NCBI RefSeq assembly: GCF_001509485.1
Contig: NZ_LLZI01000001.1
Coordinates: 222,910 to 286,909 of the forward strand
Reading direction: 5' to 3'
From: Streptomyces sp. NRRL F-4489
GTDB lineage: Bacteria; Actinomycetota; Actinomycetes; Streptomycetales; Streptomycetaceae
DNA: 64,000 nucleotides
Positions 42,565 through 51,225 of the stretch are shown here, piece after piece (position 1 is the stretch's first letter; each line of letters opens with the position of its first letter). The notes below the pieces were generated by a model. The model was not told where the DNA came from. It saw only the letters and a program-made list of their open reading frames with translations, and did not search any database. The position numbers were made by a program, and so were the translations under genes.

Positions 42565-43424
42565 CCCAGCCCTCCCCGGTCGAAGCGCCCACCGCGTGGA
42601 GCGGACACGCCCTCAAGGAGGCGGACTGGCTGCTTCCGCTGCCGCCCGCCTGCTCGCGCGCACTGGACGGCCGGCGAGGAGACCCGGGACCCAACGAGGC
42701 TCCTCCCGACCCCGCACTGGCGGATCTGGCCCTGCGTATCACCCATCGCCTGGGCAACGGCCTGGGATTCACCGTGCTCCGCGGCTATCCGGTGGCCGGC
42801 CGCACCGACCAGGAGTGCGCCGCGATGTGCCGGCGGCTCGCCGCCTTCCTGGGCACTCCCAGACCAGCGGACTCCGGAGGCTTCGTCACCGTGGCCGACA
42901 ACGCGGGACTGGGCCGGACCGACCTCGCTCTCCCCCCGCACACCGACCGGACCCCGGCACCCCACCCTCCGAAGCTGCTGGGTCTGCTCTGTGTGCGACA
43001 AGCAGCACAAGGCGGGGAAACGCTGCTGGTCAGCGGCCATACCGTGCACAACAGGCTGCTCGCCGACACCCCCTGGGCCCTGCCCCGCCTCTACCAGGAC
43101 TTCCACTTCGGCCGAGGGCCCGGCTTCGACCGGCTCCGCCCCGTCTTCCAGCGGCACGGAGCCGATCTGCGCGTGCATTACAACCGGCGCGGGATCGAAC
43201 GCGCCCAGGACGAAGCCGGCGCGCCCCTGACCCCCGACGAGCAGGCAGCCCTCGACGCCGTCGACCGGATCCTCTCCGACGATGGCGCGGTCCTTCGCGT
43301 TCCCCTGCGCCCAGGAGACCTTCTCTGGCTGGACAACACCGTCGTGCTGCACGGCCGCACCGCCTTCACCGACCCGCCCGACGCGGACGCCCGCAGGTGC
43401 CTGGTCCGTGTGTGGGTGGACTGA
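42561..43424 (+). CDS. TauD/TfdA-family Fe(II)/2-oxoglutarate dioxygenase
   Basis: A 287-residue oxygenase of clavaminate-synthase-like fold. The iron triad is visible as HTD (LPPHTDRTPAP) and the distal His in NTVVLHGRTAF; the 2-oxoglutarate Arg is in RRCLVRVWVD. The start ATG 42561 overlaps the NIS synthetase stop. Coupling to a siderophore synthetase suggests it hydroxylates a siderophore building block or the assembled product; this is not a usual partner of desferrioxamine-type clusters. Confidence 0.87.
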   Translation: MTQPSPVEAPTAWSGHALKEADWLLPLPPACSRALDGRRGDPGPNEAPPDPALADLALRITHRLGNGLGFTVLRGYPVAGRTDQECAAMCRRLAAFLGTPRPADSGGFVTVADNAGLGRTDLALPPHTDRTPAPHPPKLLGLLCVRQAAQGGETLLVSGHTVHNRLLADTPWALPRLYQDFHFGRGPGFDRLRPVFQRHGADLRVHYNRRGIERAQDEAGAPLTPDEQAALDAVDRILSDDGAVLRVPLRPGDLLWLDNTVVLHGRTAFTDPPDADARRCLVRVWVD

Positions 43425-43477
43425 AGCCCGTCCGCCTCCGGCTGAGCGAAGCCCCGGTGCTCCACTGAAGGGGCCGT

Positions 43478-44047
43478 CTAGCACCCGGCTCCGGCCGCGC
43501 GTACTTCGGCGAGCGCTTGGCGTGCCAGCGGGCCGAAGTCCTCGCTGTTGCCGGTGTCGATCCACTGTTCGTAGGCGATCTCCCAGACCAGCGTGCCCAG
43601 TTTCGCGGCCAGGCGCGCGGTCAGGCTCGGGACGCCGCGGCGGTTGAGGGCCTCGATCATCGCGGCGGTGAGGTCGATCCTTTTCAGGGCTTCGCGTTCA
43701 CGCAGTTCCGTATGGGCGTTCAGCACGGCCTGGCGCCGGGCGCTGAACTCGCGGCGGTCGGCGGTGAAGAACGTCCGGCCGAGTGCGTCGAGAGCGTGCG
43801 CCACCGCGTCGAGCGGCCCGGCCGCCGGCGGCGCCGAGGCGATCCCTTCGACGAGCAGATCCGTCACCGTGCCCCTGCCGAAAAGCACTTCGCGCTTGTC
43901 CGGGAAGTACCGGAAGAACGTGCTCTTGGTGAGCCCCGCGCGCTCCGCGATCTCGATCACGGTCGTGTTCTCGTAGCCGTGCTCCTCGAAGAGGTCGAGG
44001 GCGGCGGCGGCGAGTCGTCCTGGTGCGTCGGGTTGCCAGCGAGCCAT
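43478..44047 (-). CDS. TetR-family transcriptional regulator
   Basis: A 189-residue TetR protein: DNA-binding domain at residues 8-60 (AAALDLFEEHGYENTTVIEI, AGLTKSTFFRYFPDKREVLF). It is divergent from a quinone oxidoreductase gene with an 81-base gap carrying two matching palindromes, so it most likely represses that gene and itself. Confidence 0.92.
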   Translation of the reverse strand: MARWQPDAPGRLAAAALDLFEEHGYENTTVIEIAERAGLTKSTFFRYFPDKREVLFGRGTVTDLLVEGIASAPPAAGPLDAVAHALDALGRTFFTADRREFSARRQAVLNAHTELREREALKRIDLTAAMIEALNRRGVPSLTARLAAKLGTLVWEIAYEQWIDTGNSEDFGPLARQALAEVRAAGAGC

Positions 44048-44060
44048 GGGAGCAGTGTAC

Positions 44061-44113
44061 GGGACTTCGTCCCATCACTGGTGTACGGTCATGAGACGAA
44101 GTCCCATCACTGG
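44061..44113. promoter_or_regulatory. Duplicated TetR operator between divergent genes
   Basis: GGGACTTCGTCCC (44061-44073) and GAGACGAAGTCCC (44093-44105 region) are two palindromes of the GGGACnnnGTCCC type, each followed by ATCACTGG. The 13-base GTCCCATCACTGG repeats at 44069 and 44101, 32 bases apart, and the arms GGGACTTCGTC/GACGAAGTCCC (44061-44071, 44095-44105) are inverted copies. Position fits autoregulation by the TetR gene. Confidence 0.75.
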
Positions 44114-44128
44114 CCAGGAGAGGTCACG

Positions 44129-45049
44129 ATGAGCAGAGCTGTCCGGTACCGGCGATTCGGCGGTCCCGAAGTACTCGAACTGCAGGAGATACCCGAACCG
44201 CACGCCGCACCGGACGAGGTGCGCGTCCGGGTCACGGCCGCCGGGCTGAATCCGATGGATTGGCAGATCACCACCCAGCCCGACATGGCGGCGCGGTTCG
44301 GCATCACCTTGCCGGCCGGGTTCGGCAGCGACTTCGCCGGAGTGGTGGACGAGGTGGGCGCCGACGCCACGGGATTCGCGGCCGGCGACCGGGTGTACGG
44401 GGCGGCGATCGGCCGGTCCGTCGCCGATTTCGTGCTGGTCAGGACACCCGCGGCTCACCTGTGGCCCACCCCGGAGGGCATCGCCGACGAGGTGGCGTGC
44501 ACGCTCCCGGTGTCCGGCCTGACGGCCTCCGCCGCGCTCGCCGCGATCGGGCTCCGCACCGGGGACACCGTCCTGATAGGTGGGGCGGCGGGTGGTGTGG
44601 GCGTCTTCGCCGTGCAGTTGGCGAAGCTCGCGGGTGCCCGGGTGCTCGGCACCGCCTCCGAGCGCACGTTTGGATTCCTGCGCGGGCTCGGCGCCGAACC
44701 CGTGGCGTACGGCCCTGGTCTGGCGGACCGGGTGCGGGCCCTGGCGCCCGAGGGGATCACCGCCGCAACCGACCTGTTCGGAAGGGAGGCGGCCGAGACC
44801 GCGCTCGAGCTGGGCGTGGCACCCGAGCGGATCTCCGTCGTGGCCGACGGTCCCGCCCCGCCGCCCGGTGTGCGCAAGGCGGGCGCCCTCGACGCGGGTC
44901 CGGGCGCCCTGGAACGGATCGCCGACGCGATCCATGCCGGCGAGATCACGGTGCCGATCGCGGCGGCCTTCCCGGTCGAGCGGATCCGCGAAGCCGTGAG
45001 GACGCAGGCCGAAAGGCACGTTCACGGCAAAATCGTGGTCGCGCTGTGA
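44129..45049 (+). CDS. Zinc-independent MDR/quinone oxidoreductase
   Basis: A 306-residue NADP-dependent oxidoreductase of the medium-chain superfamily. GroES-like part with AAGLNPMDWQI and GSDFAGVVDEVG; Rossmann part with GGAAGGVGVFAVQLAKL. The Zn-binding Cys/His residues of alcohol dehydrogenases are absent, as in quinone oxidoreductases. ATG 44129 follows AGGAGAGG. It is divergent from and probably repressed by the TetR protein, which would sense a quinone or electrophile. Confidence 0.9.
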   Translation: MSRAVRYRRFGGPEVLELQEIPEPHAAPDEVRVRVTAAGLNPMDWQITTQPDMAARFGITLPAGFGSDFAGVVDEVGADATGFAAGDRVYGAAIGRSVADFVLVRTPAAHLWPTPEGIADEVACTLPVSGLTASAALAAIGLRTGDTVLIGGAAGGVGVFAVQLAKLAGARVLGTASERTFGFLRGLGAEPVAYGPGLADRVRALAPEGITAATDLFGREAAETALELGVAPERISVVADGPAPPPGVRKAGALDAGPGALERIADAIHAGEITVPIAAAFPVERIREAVRTQAERHVHGKIVVAL

Positions 45050-45067
45050 ACCGGTGACGCGGTGGGG

Positions 45068-45093
45068 GCGGGCCCTTGGGCGGCCGGGCCCGC
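45068..45093. terminator. Possible hairpin terminator between convergent genes
   Basis: Perfect 8-base arms GCGGGCCC and GGGCCCGC around a 10-base loop, 19 bases after the oxidoreductase stop and 66 before the end of the GntR gene. Confidence 0.45.
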
Positions 45094-45158
45094 ACCCGGG
45101 CCGGGACCGGCCCCGGTGAGCCAGGCTGCTCGCGCCCGAGCCTTGTGGGGTCCGGGCG

Positions 45159-45875
45159 TCAGCGGGTGGCCGGGCGGAGGGGGCGGCTGGGCTGGGCGGG
45201 GATGTGGTCTTGTGTGCTGTGGGCCCAGAGGGAGCGCACATGGCCCAGGTGGCGGGTCATGCAGTGTTCGGCGGCTTCGGCGTCGCCGGCCAGCATGAGG
45301 TTGAGGAGTTCGAGGTGTTCCTCGGCGGAGGGGAGCAGCTGGTCGCGTTCGTCCAGGGCGGTCAGGCCGTAGAGGCGGGAGCGTTTGCGCAGGTCGCCGA
45401 CGGTCTCGACGAGTCGGTCGTTGCCGGCGAGGGCGAGGAGGGAGAGGTGGAACTGGCGGTCGGCGTCGAGGTAGCCGATGAGGTCGTGGTCCCGGGCGGC
45501 GCGCACGATCTCCTCGGCGACCGGGCGCAGCGCCTCCAGATCCTGGCGGGACGCGCTGCGGGTGATGCGGCCGATCATGGGGACTTCGATGAGGGTGCGG
45601 ATCTCGGTGTACTGGTCGAGGTCGCGCTCGTTGACTTCGGTGACGCGGAATCCCTTGTTGCGGACGGGTTCGACGAGTCCTTCGCGGGCCAGGTCGAGCA
45701 TGGCTTCGCGTACGGGTGTCGCGGAGATGCCGAAGTCCTCCGCGAGGCCGGGGGCGGAGTAGACCTGGCCGGGGCGGAGTTCGCCTGAGATCAGGGCTGC
45801 TCGCAGGTGGTGGGCGACTTGGTCGCGCAGGCGTTCCCTGGTGGTGTTGAGGTTGCGCTGCGTGAGGTGGCCCAT
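45159..45875 (-). CDS. GntR (FadR/FCD) regulator of hydroxyproline catabolism
   Basis: A 238-residue regulator: N-terminal winged helix (LRDQVAHHLRAALISGELRP, AEDFGISATPVREAMLDLAR) and C-terminal FCD ligand domain with His residues for metal (DRQFHLSLLALAGN, EEHLELLNLML, CMTRHLGHV). It is the last gene on the strand of the hydroxyproline operon, 80 bases after the semialdehyde dehydrogenase, with its own operator-like palindrome in the gap. Same-family regulators control hydroxyproline genes in other bacteria. Confidence 0.9.
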   Translation of the reverse strand: MGHLTQRNLNTTRERLRDQVAHHLRAALISGELRPGQVYSAPGLAEDFGISATPVREAMLDLAREGLVEPVRNKGFRVTEVNERDLDQYTEIRTLIEVPMIGRITRSASRQDLEALRPVAEEIVRAARDHDLIGYLDADRQFHLSLLALAGNDRLVETVGDLRKRSRLYGLTALDERDQLLPSAEEHLELLNLMLAGDAEAAEHCMTRHLGHVRSLWAHSTQDHIPAQPSRPLRPATR

Positions 45876-45928
45876 GACGTGGTGTTTCCCTTCGTGCCTG
45901 TCCTCGTGGCGGAGCGGGTCACCAGCGT

Positions 45929-45950
45929 ACAATGTCACGTTGTTTTCACA
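45929..45950 (-). promoter_or_regulatory. Operator-like palindrome upstream of the GntR gene
   Basis: ACAATGTCACGTTGT (45929-45943) is an imperfect palindrome pairing 6 of 7 positions, followed by TTTCACA (45944-45950). The TTTCACA word also occurs in the promoters of the dehydrogenase operon (52398) and collagenase (54121), suggesting a shared GntR site and autoregulation. Confidence 0.55.
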
Positions 45951-45955
45951 GGTGG

Positions 45956-47338
45956 CTATGGGTGTGCGGGCGTGAGGGTGTAGGTGCGGACCGAGGTGTA
46001 GAAGTCCAGGGCGGTGCGGCCTTGTTCGCGCGGTCCGTGGCTGGATGCCTTGGTGCCGCCGAACGGCAGGTGGAAGTCGACGCCGGTGGTGGGGGCGTTG
46101 ATCCGGATCATGCCGGTGTCGAGCCGGTCGAGTCCGTGCAGGGCCGCGTCGAGGGATGCCGTGTGCACCGAGGTGACCAGGCCGTAGGGAACGGAGTTGG
46201 TCATCCGCACCGCCTGGTCCAGGGTGTCGGCGGGGAGCAGTGCGGCGAGGGGGCCGAAGGTCTCTTCGCGCAGCAGGTGGTGGTCGGCGGGGACGTTCTC
46301 CAGCAGGGCCGGCGCCGTGTACCAGCCGTTGCTCCGGGTGGGCGCGGAGGTGGTCACGAGGTCGGGCAGGCCGCGGCGGGCTTCGGTGACGCGGTCGCGG
46401 GCCTGCTCGTTGATCAGGGGGCCGCAGACGGTGGCCGGGTCGGTGGGGTCGCCCACCGGCAGGGTCCGCAGGTGGGTGGCCAGGGCCTCGCGCAGGGGTG
46501 CGAGGGCGGTGCCCACGGCGATCACGCGGCTGGTGGCGGTGCACTTCTGGCCGGCGTATCCGGCGATCGCGGCGGCGATGTGCGCGGCCGCGGTGTCCAT
46601 GTCGGCGTCCGGCAGGACGATCGCCGCGTTGAGCCCGCCCATCTCCGCCTGTACGGGGATGCCCCGGGCGGTGGCGGCCGCCGCGACGGCCCGGCCGATG
46701 GTGGTGGAGCCGGTGAAGGAGACGGCGTCGGCACAGGAGACGAGGGCGTTCCCCTCGGTGGCGCCGCCGGGCAGGACCGTGTACACCCCGGGCGGCAGGG
46801 CTTGTTGGGCGATCTCGGCCAGGCGCAGTGCGCAGGCGGTGGCGTCGGGTGCGGGTTTGTGGACGACCGCGTTGCCGGCCGCGAGGGCGGGGGCCGCTTT
46901 CCAGGTGGGGATGGCGAACGGGAAGTTCCAGGGGGTGATCAGGCCGGCGACGCCGTGCGGGCGGCGGCGGGTCAGCAGCAGTCCCGGGCCGGCGGCCGTC
47001 TCGTGGACGGTACCGGCGGGGTCGTGGGGGGTTTGGGCGTAGTAGCGCCAGATCGCGGCGGTGCGGGCGATCTCGGCGCGGGCTTCGGTGACCGGTTTGC
47101 CCACCTCGCGTACGGTGAGCGCGGTCAGTTCGTCCGCGGCCGCCTCGACGGCGGTGGCGATCGCGGTGAGGGCGGCCGCGCGGGCGGCGGCGCCGGCGAG
47201 CAGCCAGGCGGGCTGGGCGGCGCGGGCGCGTTCGACGGCGTCGGCGGCGGCGAACGCGCCGGGCGCGGCGGTCTTGACGACCACGTCGGTGGGGTCGGCG
47301 GGGTTGCGGGAGACGATCGGGGTCGGTGCGGTGCTCAC
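45956..47338 (-). CDS. Aldehyde dehydrogenase, probable 2,5-dioxopentanoate (alpha-ketoglutaric semialdehyde) dehydrogenase
   Basis: A 460-residue NAD(P)-dependent dehydrogenase. Catalytic Cys lies in GYAGQKCTATSR, general-base Glu in QAEMGGLNAAIV, the cofactor loop in ITPWNFPFAIPTWKAAPAL and FTGSTTIGRAV. GTG 47338 overlaps the epimerase stop by GTGA. In the hydroxyproline pathway this enzyme makes 2-oxoglutarate from the semialdehyde left by the DapA-like deaminase, so the operon ends in central metabolism. Context decides the substrate; the fold alone would not. Confidence 0.87.
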   Translation of the reverse strand: MSTAPTPIVSRNPADPTDVVVKTAAPGAFAAADAVERARAAQPAWLLAGAAARAAALTAIATAVEAAADELTALTVREVGKPVTEARAEIARTAAIWRYYAQTPHDPAGTVHETAAGPGLLLTRRRPHGVAGLITPWNFPFAIPTWKAAPALAAGNAVVHKPAPDATACALRLAEIAQQALPPGVYTVLPGGATEGNALVSCADAVSFTGSTTIGRAVAAAATARGIPVQAEMGGLNAAIVLPDADMDTAAAHIAAAIAGYAGQKCTATSRVIAVGTALAPLREALATHLRTLPVGDPTDPATVCGPLINEQARDRVTEARRGLPDLVTTSAPTRSNGWYTAPALLENVPADHHLLREETFGPLAALLPADTLDQAVRMTNSVPYGLVTSVHTASLDAALHGLDRLDTGMIRINAPTTGVDFHLPFGGTKASSHGPREQGRTALDFYTSVRTYTLTPAHP

Positions 47339-48339
47339 AGCAGGAATCCTTGGGGGAAGGGGTCGTGGGGGTCCAGGAAGTACTGAGCGGTGCCGGTGAT
47401 CCAGGCCCGTCCGGTGATGCGGGGGACGACGGCGGGTACGCCCCCGATCTCCGTTTCCTGGACGAGTCGCCCGGTGAAGCGGGTGCCGATGAATGACTCG
47501 TTGACGAAGTCGCGGTGCAGGGGCAGGGCGCCGCGGGCGTGCAGTTGGGCCATCCGCGCGCTGGTGCCGGTGCCGCACGGTGAGCGGTCGAACCAGCCGG
47601 GGTGGATGGCCATGGCGTGCCGGGAGTGGTGGGCGTCCGCGTCCGGGGCGGCGAGGTAGACGTGTTTGAGGCCCGCGATCTCCGGCCGGGTCGGATGGAC
47701 GGGCCGGTCGGGCGAGGCGTTGATCGCGTCCATGAGGGCGAGTCCGGCGGCGAGCAGATCGTCCTTGCGGGCGCGATCGAAGGGCAGGCCGAGGGCGTCG
47801 AGGCCGACGAAGGCGTAGAAGTTGCCGCCGAAGGCGAGGTCGTAGGTCACCGTGCCGTGGCCGGGCACCGTCGCCGTGAGGTCGAGGCCGGCGCAGAAGG
47901 CGGGCACGTTGGTGAGGGTGACGGCCGTGGCCCGTCCGTCCTCGACGTGGACATCGGCGCTGATCAGGCCGGCGGGGGTGTCGAGGCGGACGGTGGTGAC
48001 GGGTTCGGTGGCCTGGACCATGCCGGTTTCGACGAGGACGGTGGCCACCCCGATGGTGCCGTGGCCGCACATCGGCAGGGCGCCGGAGACCTCGATGAAC
48101 AGGACGCCGTAGTCGGCGTCGGGGTGGGTGGGGGGCTGGAGGATGGCGCCGCTCATGGAGGCGTGGCCCCGCGGTTCGTACATGAGCAGGGTGCGCAGGT
48201 GGTCCAGGTGCTCGATGAAGTGCAGCCGGCGTTCGGCCATGGTGGTGCCGGGGATCACGCCGATGCCGCCGGTGATCACGCGGGTGGGCATGCCTTCGGT
48301 GTGGGAGTCGACGGCGTGGAAGACGTGGCGGGTGCGCAT
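47335..48339 (-). CDS. 4-hydroxyproline 2-epimerase (proline racemase family)
   Basis: A 334-residue racemase-family protein with both catalytic Cys residues: MCGHGTIG and DRSPCGTGTSARMA. Two Cys mark racemases/epimerases, whereas the 3-hydroxyproline dehydratases have Cys/Thr. It would convert trans-4-hydroxy-L-proline to cis-4-hydroxy-D-proline. ATG 48339 lies 13 bases after the DapA-like stop in a tightly packed operon. Confidence 0.92.
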   Translation of the reverse strand: MRTRHVFHAVDSHTEGMPTRVITGGIGVIPGTTMAERRLHFIEHLDHLRTLLMYEPRGHASMSGAILQPPTHPDADYGVLFIEVSGALPMCGHGTIGVATVLVETGMVQATEPVTTVRLDTPAGLISADVHVEDGRATAVTLTNVPAFCAGLDLTATVPGHGTVTYDLAFGGNFYAFVGLDALGLPFDRARKDDLLAAGLALMDAINASPDRPVHPTRPEIAGLKHVYLAAPDADAHHSRHAMAIHPGWFDRSPCGTGTSARMAQLHARGALPLHRDFVNESFIGTRFTGRLVQETEIGGVPAVVPRITGRAWITGTAQYFLDPHDPFPQGFLL

Positions 48340-48352
48340 GGTCTCCTCCTGG

Positions 48353-49282
48353 TCAGCGGTGGCCGGCGGCGAGCGCCTTCTCGGTGGCCGCGCGCACCTC
48401 GGCCTCGGTGGGGGCGGGCAGGGGCAGCCGCGGTGGCCGGGTGGGGCCGCCGGGGCGCCCGGCGATGTCCATGGAGAGTTTGATGGCCTGGACGAACTCT
48501 GTTCTGGAGTCCCAGCGCAGCAGGGGGTGCAGGGACCGGTACAGCGGTAGGGCGGTGTCGAGGTCCTGGGCCGTGGCGGCGCGGTAGAGCTGGGCGCAGG
48601 CGGCGGGGAAGGCGTTGGGGTATCCGGCGATCCAGCCCACGGCGCCGGCCAGGGCCAGTTCCAGGAGGACGTCGTCGGCGCCGATCAGCAGGTCCAGTCC
48701 GGGGGCGAGTTCGGCCAGTTCGTACGCCCGGCGCACCTCGCCGGTGAATTCCTTGACCGCGACGATGCTGCCTTCGTTGTGGAGGCGGGCCAGGAGCGCG
48801 GGGGTGAGGTCGGTCTTGGTGTCGATGGGGTTGTTGTAGGCCACGATGGGGAGGCCGGCCCGGGCGACCTCGGCGTAGTGGGCGCGGAGGGCGGGCTCGT
48901 CCGCGCGGTAGGCGTTGGGTGGCAGCAGCAGGACGCTGCCGCAGCCCTCTTCGGCGGCCTGCTCGGCCCAGCGGCGTGCCTCGGCGCTGCCGTAGGCGGA
49001 CACTCCGGGCATCACACGGGCACCGTCGCCGGCGGCCGCGACCGCGGTGCGCACCACCTGGGCGCGTTCCTGGCCGGTCAGGGTCTGGTACTCGCCCAGG
49101 GAGCCGTTGGGTACGACGCCGTCGCAGCCGTTGTCGAGGAGCCAGCGGACGTGTGCGGCGTAGGCGTCGTGGTCGACGGAGTGGTCCGCGCGCAGGGGGA
49201 GGGCGGTGGCGACCATGATGCCGCGCCAGGGGCGTTCGGCGCTCCAGGCGGTGGCGGAGGGGGAGGGGGAGGCGGTGGTCAT
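48353..49282 (-). CDS. DapA-family 1-pyrroline-4-hydroxy-2-carboxylate deaminase
   Basis: A 309-residue class I aldolase-fold protein of the DHDPS family. Schiff-base Lys is in VAVKEFTGE and the catalytic Tyr in IVAYNNPID; the substrate loop is NGSLGEYQTLT (where DapA has GTTGE). Neighbours identify it as the deaminase turning the D-hydroxyproline dehydrogenase product into alpha-ketoglutaric semialdehyde. ATG 49282 is the family start; a longer frame over the previous gene is not real. Confidence 0.88.
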   Translation of the reverse strand: MTTASPSPSATAWSAERPWRGIMVATALPLRADHSVDHDAYAAHVRWLLDNGCDGVVPNGSLGEYQTLTGQERAQVVRTAVAAAGDGARVMPGVSAYGSAEARRWAEQAAEEGCGSVLLLPPNAYRADEPALRAHYAEVARAGLPIVAYNNPIDTKTDLTPALLARLHNEGSIVAVKEFTGEVRRAYELAELAPGLDLLIGADDVLLELALAGAVGWIAGYPNAFPAACAQLYRAATAQDLDTALPLYRSLHPLLRWDSRTEFVQAIKLSMDIAGRPGGPTRPPRLPLPAPTEAEVRAATEKALAAGHR

Positions 49283-49323
49283 GGAGGAGCCCTTCTGGGG
49301 TGGGGTCGGTGGGGTCGGTCCGT

Positions 49324-50883
49324 TCAGTGGTTTTCGGCGGCGTTCTCCTGCGGATCGCCGGGGTCCGGCGCCGTCGTTCCGGTGCGGGCGGCGAGCACAT
49401 CCAGCCGGACCGGCACCGCCAGCGGCCGGCGCTCGGCAGGCACCGGCGGCCTCTCCTCCCGGCCCTCGGCGGCCAGGCAGGCCACGGCCGCGCCGCAGAT
49501 CCGGCCCTGGCACCAGCCCATACCGGCGCGGGTGAGGAGTTTGACGGTACGGGCGTCCCGGGCGCCGAGATCAGCGACCGCCTCGCGGATCCGGCCCGCG
49601 CTGACCTCCTCGCAGCGGCACACGTCCGTGGTGTCGTCGAGCCACCGGCTCCACCCGGCGCCGGGTGCGTGCACCGCGGCCATCACCGAGGCGAAGGCGC
49701 GCATCCGGTCACGCCGCCGGCGCAGGGCGCGGACCCGGCCGCTTCCGGCGGGCGCACGGTGCCCGGCCAGCCGGGCCGCGATCGCGATACCCGCCATCTC
49801 CCCTTCCGCGTGGGCGAGTTGGGCGCCGCCGATGCCGCCGGTCTCGCCCGCCGCCCAGATGCCCGGTACCGAGGTCTGCTGCTGTGCGTCGAGGACGAGG
49901 ACGTGGCTGCCGTCCTGGGCGCGCCGGGTGGCGCAGCCCAGGCCGGTGGCGAGTTCCAGCTGCGGGACGAGGCCGAAGCCGACCGCCAGGGCGTCGCAGG
50001 CGATGCGGCGGCCGGACCCCCGTACGGGCCGCCAGTCGCGGTCGAGCCGGGAGACCGTGACGGCCGCCACCCGGTCGGAGCCGTGCACCTGGGTCACCGC
50101 GCTGCGGGTACGCAGCCGGACCCCGTGCCGCAGCAGCGCCGCGCCGTGCCTCGCCGCCTCCGCCGCCTTGTGCGCGTTGGCGGCGAGAGTGCGGGGGTGG
50201 CGGGCGTAGCCGAGGTAGCTGGATGCCTCGACCACCGCCGGGACGCGGGCGCCCGCCTTCGCGAGCGAGGCGGCGACGGCCAGCAGCAGCGGACCGCTGC
50301 CCGCCACCACCACCCTTGGCCCGGCTGCCGGCTTCGCCCCGGCGGGAGGGGCCGCGACCCCGGCTCGTGCGGAGGAGGTCCCGGCCCCGGGCAGCACCAG
50401 GCCGGACTTCAGCATCGCCTGCGCTCCCCCGGCGCCCACCACGCCCGGCAGCGTCCAGCCGGGGAACGGAAGGTGGCGTTCGTACGCGCCGGTCGCGAGC
50501 AGCACCGCGCGGGCCCGCACCCGGACCGGGCACTCCCCGTCGCCGTCCGCTCCGGTGACGGCGTGCACGTCCCACAGGCCGCTTGTCGGCGCGCGGACGA
50601 CGGTCCAGACGTGGTGACCGGCCAGGAGAGTCACCCCGCTGTCGGCCAGTCGGCGGCGCAGGGCGGTGAAGGTGGACCAGTCGTGGTGCAGGGCCTGGGG
50701 GCGAGTGGCGCCGAGGGCCGGGGCGGGGTGCCGGTAGAACTGCCCGCCCGGCTGCGCGGAGGAGTCCAACAGGGCTACCGACAGGCCGAGTTCGGCGGCG
50801 GTGACGGCGCCGGTGAGGCCCGCGACGCCGGCCCCGATCACGGCGAGGTCGTACTCCGCGTCATCGGTCGCCGAGTTCGGCAT
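49324..50883 (-). CDS. D-hydroxyproline dehydrogenase subunit, FAD/NAD-binding with [2Fe-2S] BFD-like domain
   Basis: A 519-residue flavoprotein. N-terminal FAD motif VIGAGVAGLTGAVTAAELG, second dinucleotide motif VVVAGSGPLLLAVAASLAKA, WAAGETGGIGGAQLAHAEG for FAD, and a C-terminal BFD-type cluster with CRCEE and GMGWCQGRICG. This is the alpha subunit of the heteromeric dehydrogenase type (HcnB/OoxA-like). ATG 50883 overlaps the 2Fe-2S subunit gene by 23 bases. A low-complexity Ala/Gly/Pro insert (VLPGAGTSSARAGVAAPPAG) is present near residue 175. Confidence 0.9.
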   Translation of the reverse strand: MPNSATDDAEYDLAVIGAGVAGLTGAVTAAELGLSVALLDSSAQPGGQFYRHPAPALGATRPQALHHDWSTFTALRRRLADSGVTLLAGHHVWTVVRAPTSGLWDVHAVTGADGDGECPVRVRARAVLLATGAYERHLPFPGWTLPGVVGAGGAQAMLKSGLVLPGAGTSSARAGVAAPPAGAKPAAGPRVVVAGSGPLLLAVAASLAKAGARVPAVVEASSYLGYARHPRTLAANAHKAAEAARHGAALLRHGVRLRTRSAVTQVHGSDRVAAVTVSRLDRDWRPVRGSGRRIACDALAVGFGLVPQLELATGLGCATRRAQDGSHVLVLDAQQQTSVPGIWAAGETGGIGGAQLAHAEGEMAGIAIAARLAGHRAPAGSGRVRALRRRRDRMRAFASVMAAVHAPGAGWSRWLDDTTDVCRCEEVSAGRIREAVADLGARDARTVKLLTRAGMGWCQGRICGAAVACLAAEGREERPPVPAERRPLAVPVRLDVLAARTGTTAPDPGDPQENAAENH

Positions 50884-51184
50884 GGCCGTGTCCCTCCTGG
50901 GTCGTGACGGCGTCGCCGGGCCGCGCGGGGACCAGGCAGGCCCGGCGGTTGGGTTTCCCGTTGACGGTGGCGAGGCAGTCGAAGCAGTGCCCGATACCGC
51001 AGAACGCGCCGCGCGGCCGGCCGCCGGCGCGGGTGGTGCGCCAGGCGAGGATGCCCGCGGCCCACAGCGCGGCGGCCAGTGTCTGGCCCGGCAGCGCGGT
51101 GATCGTGCGGCCGTCGAAGGTGATCTCGAACGCGGCGTCGGGCACCGCGCCGACGAGGTCGGCGGGGTTGCGGTCGCGCGCCAT
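50861..51184 (-). CDS. D-hydroxyproline dehydrogenase small [2Fe-2S] subunit (HcnA-like)
   Basis: A 107-residue ferredoxin-like subunit with the plant-type cluster pattern: CGIGHCFDCLATVNG, then RACL. GQTLAAALWAAGILAWR is the typical N-terminal helix. It sits between the two flavin subunits, overlapping the following one, as in other hydroxyproline and cyanide-forming dehydrogenases. Confidence 0.9.
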   Translation of the reverse strand: MARDRNPADLVGAVPDAAFEITFDGRTITALPGQTLAAALWAAGILAWRTTRAGGRPRGAFCGIGHCFDCLATVNGKPNRRACLVPARPGDAVTTQEGHGHAELGDR

Positions 51185-51225
51185 GCACGGCTCCTTTCGC
51201 GGGGGTCGGTGCGGGGCCCAGGCGG

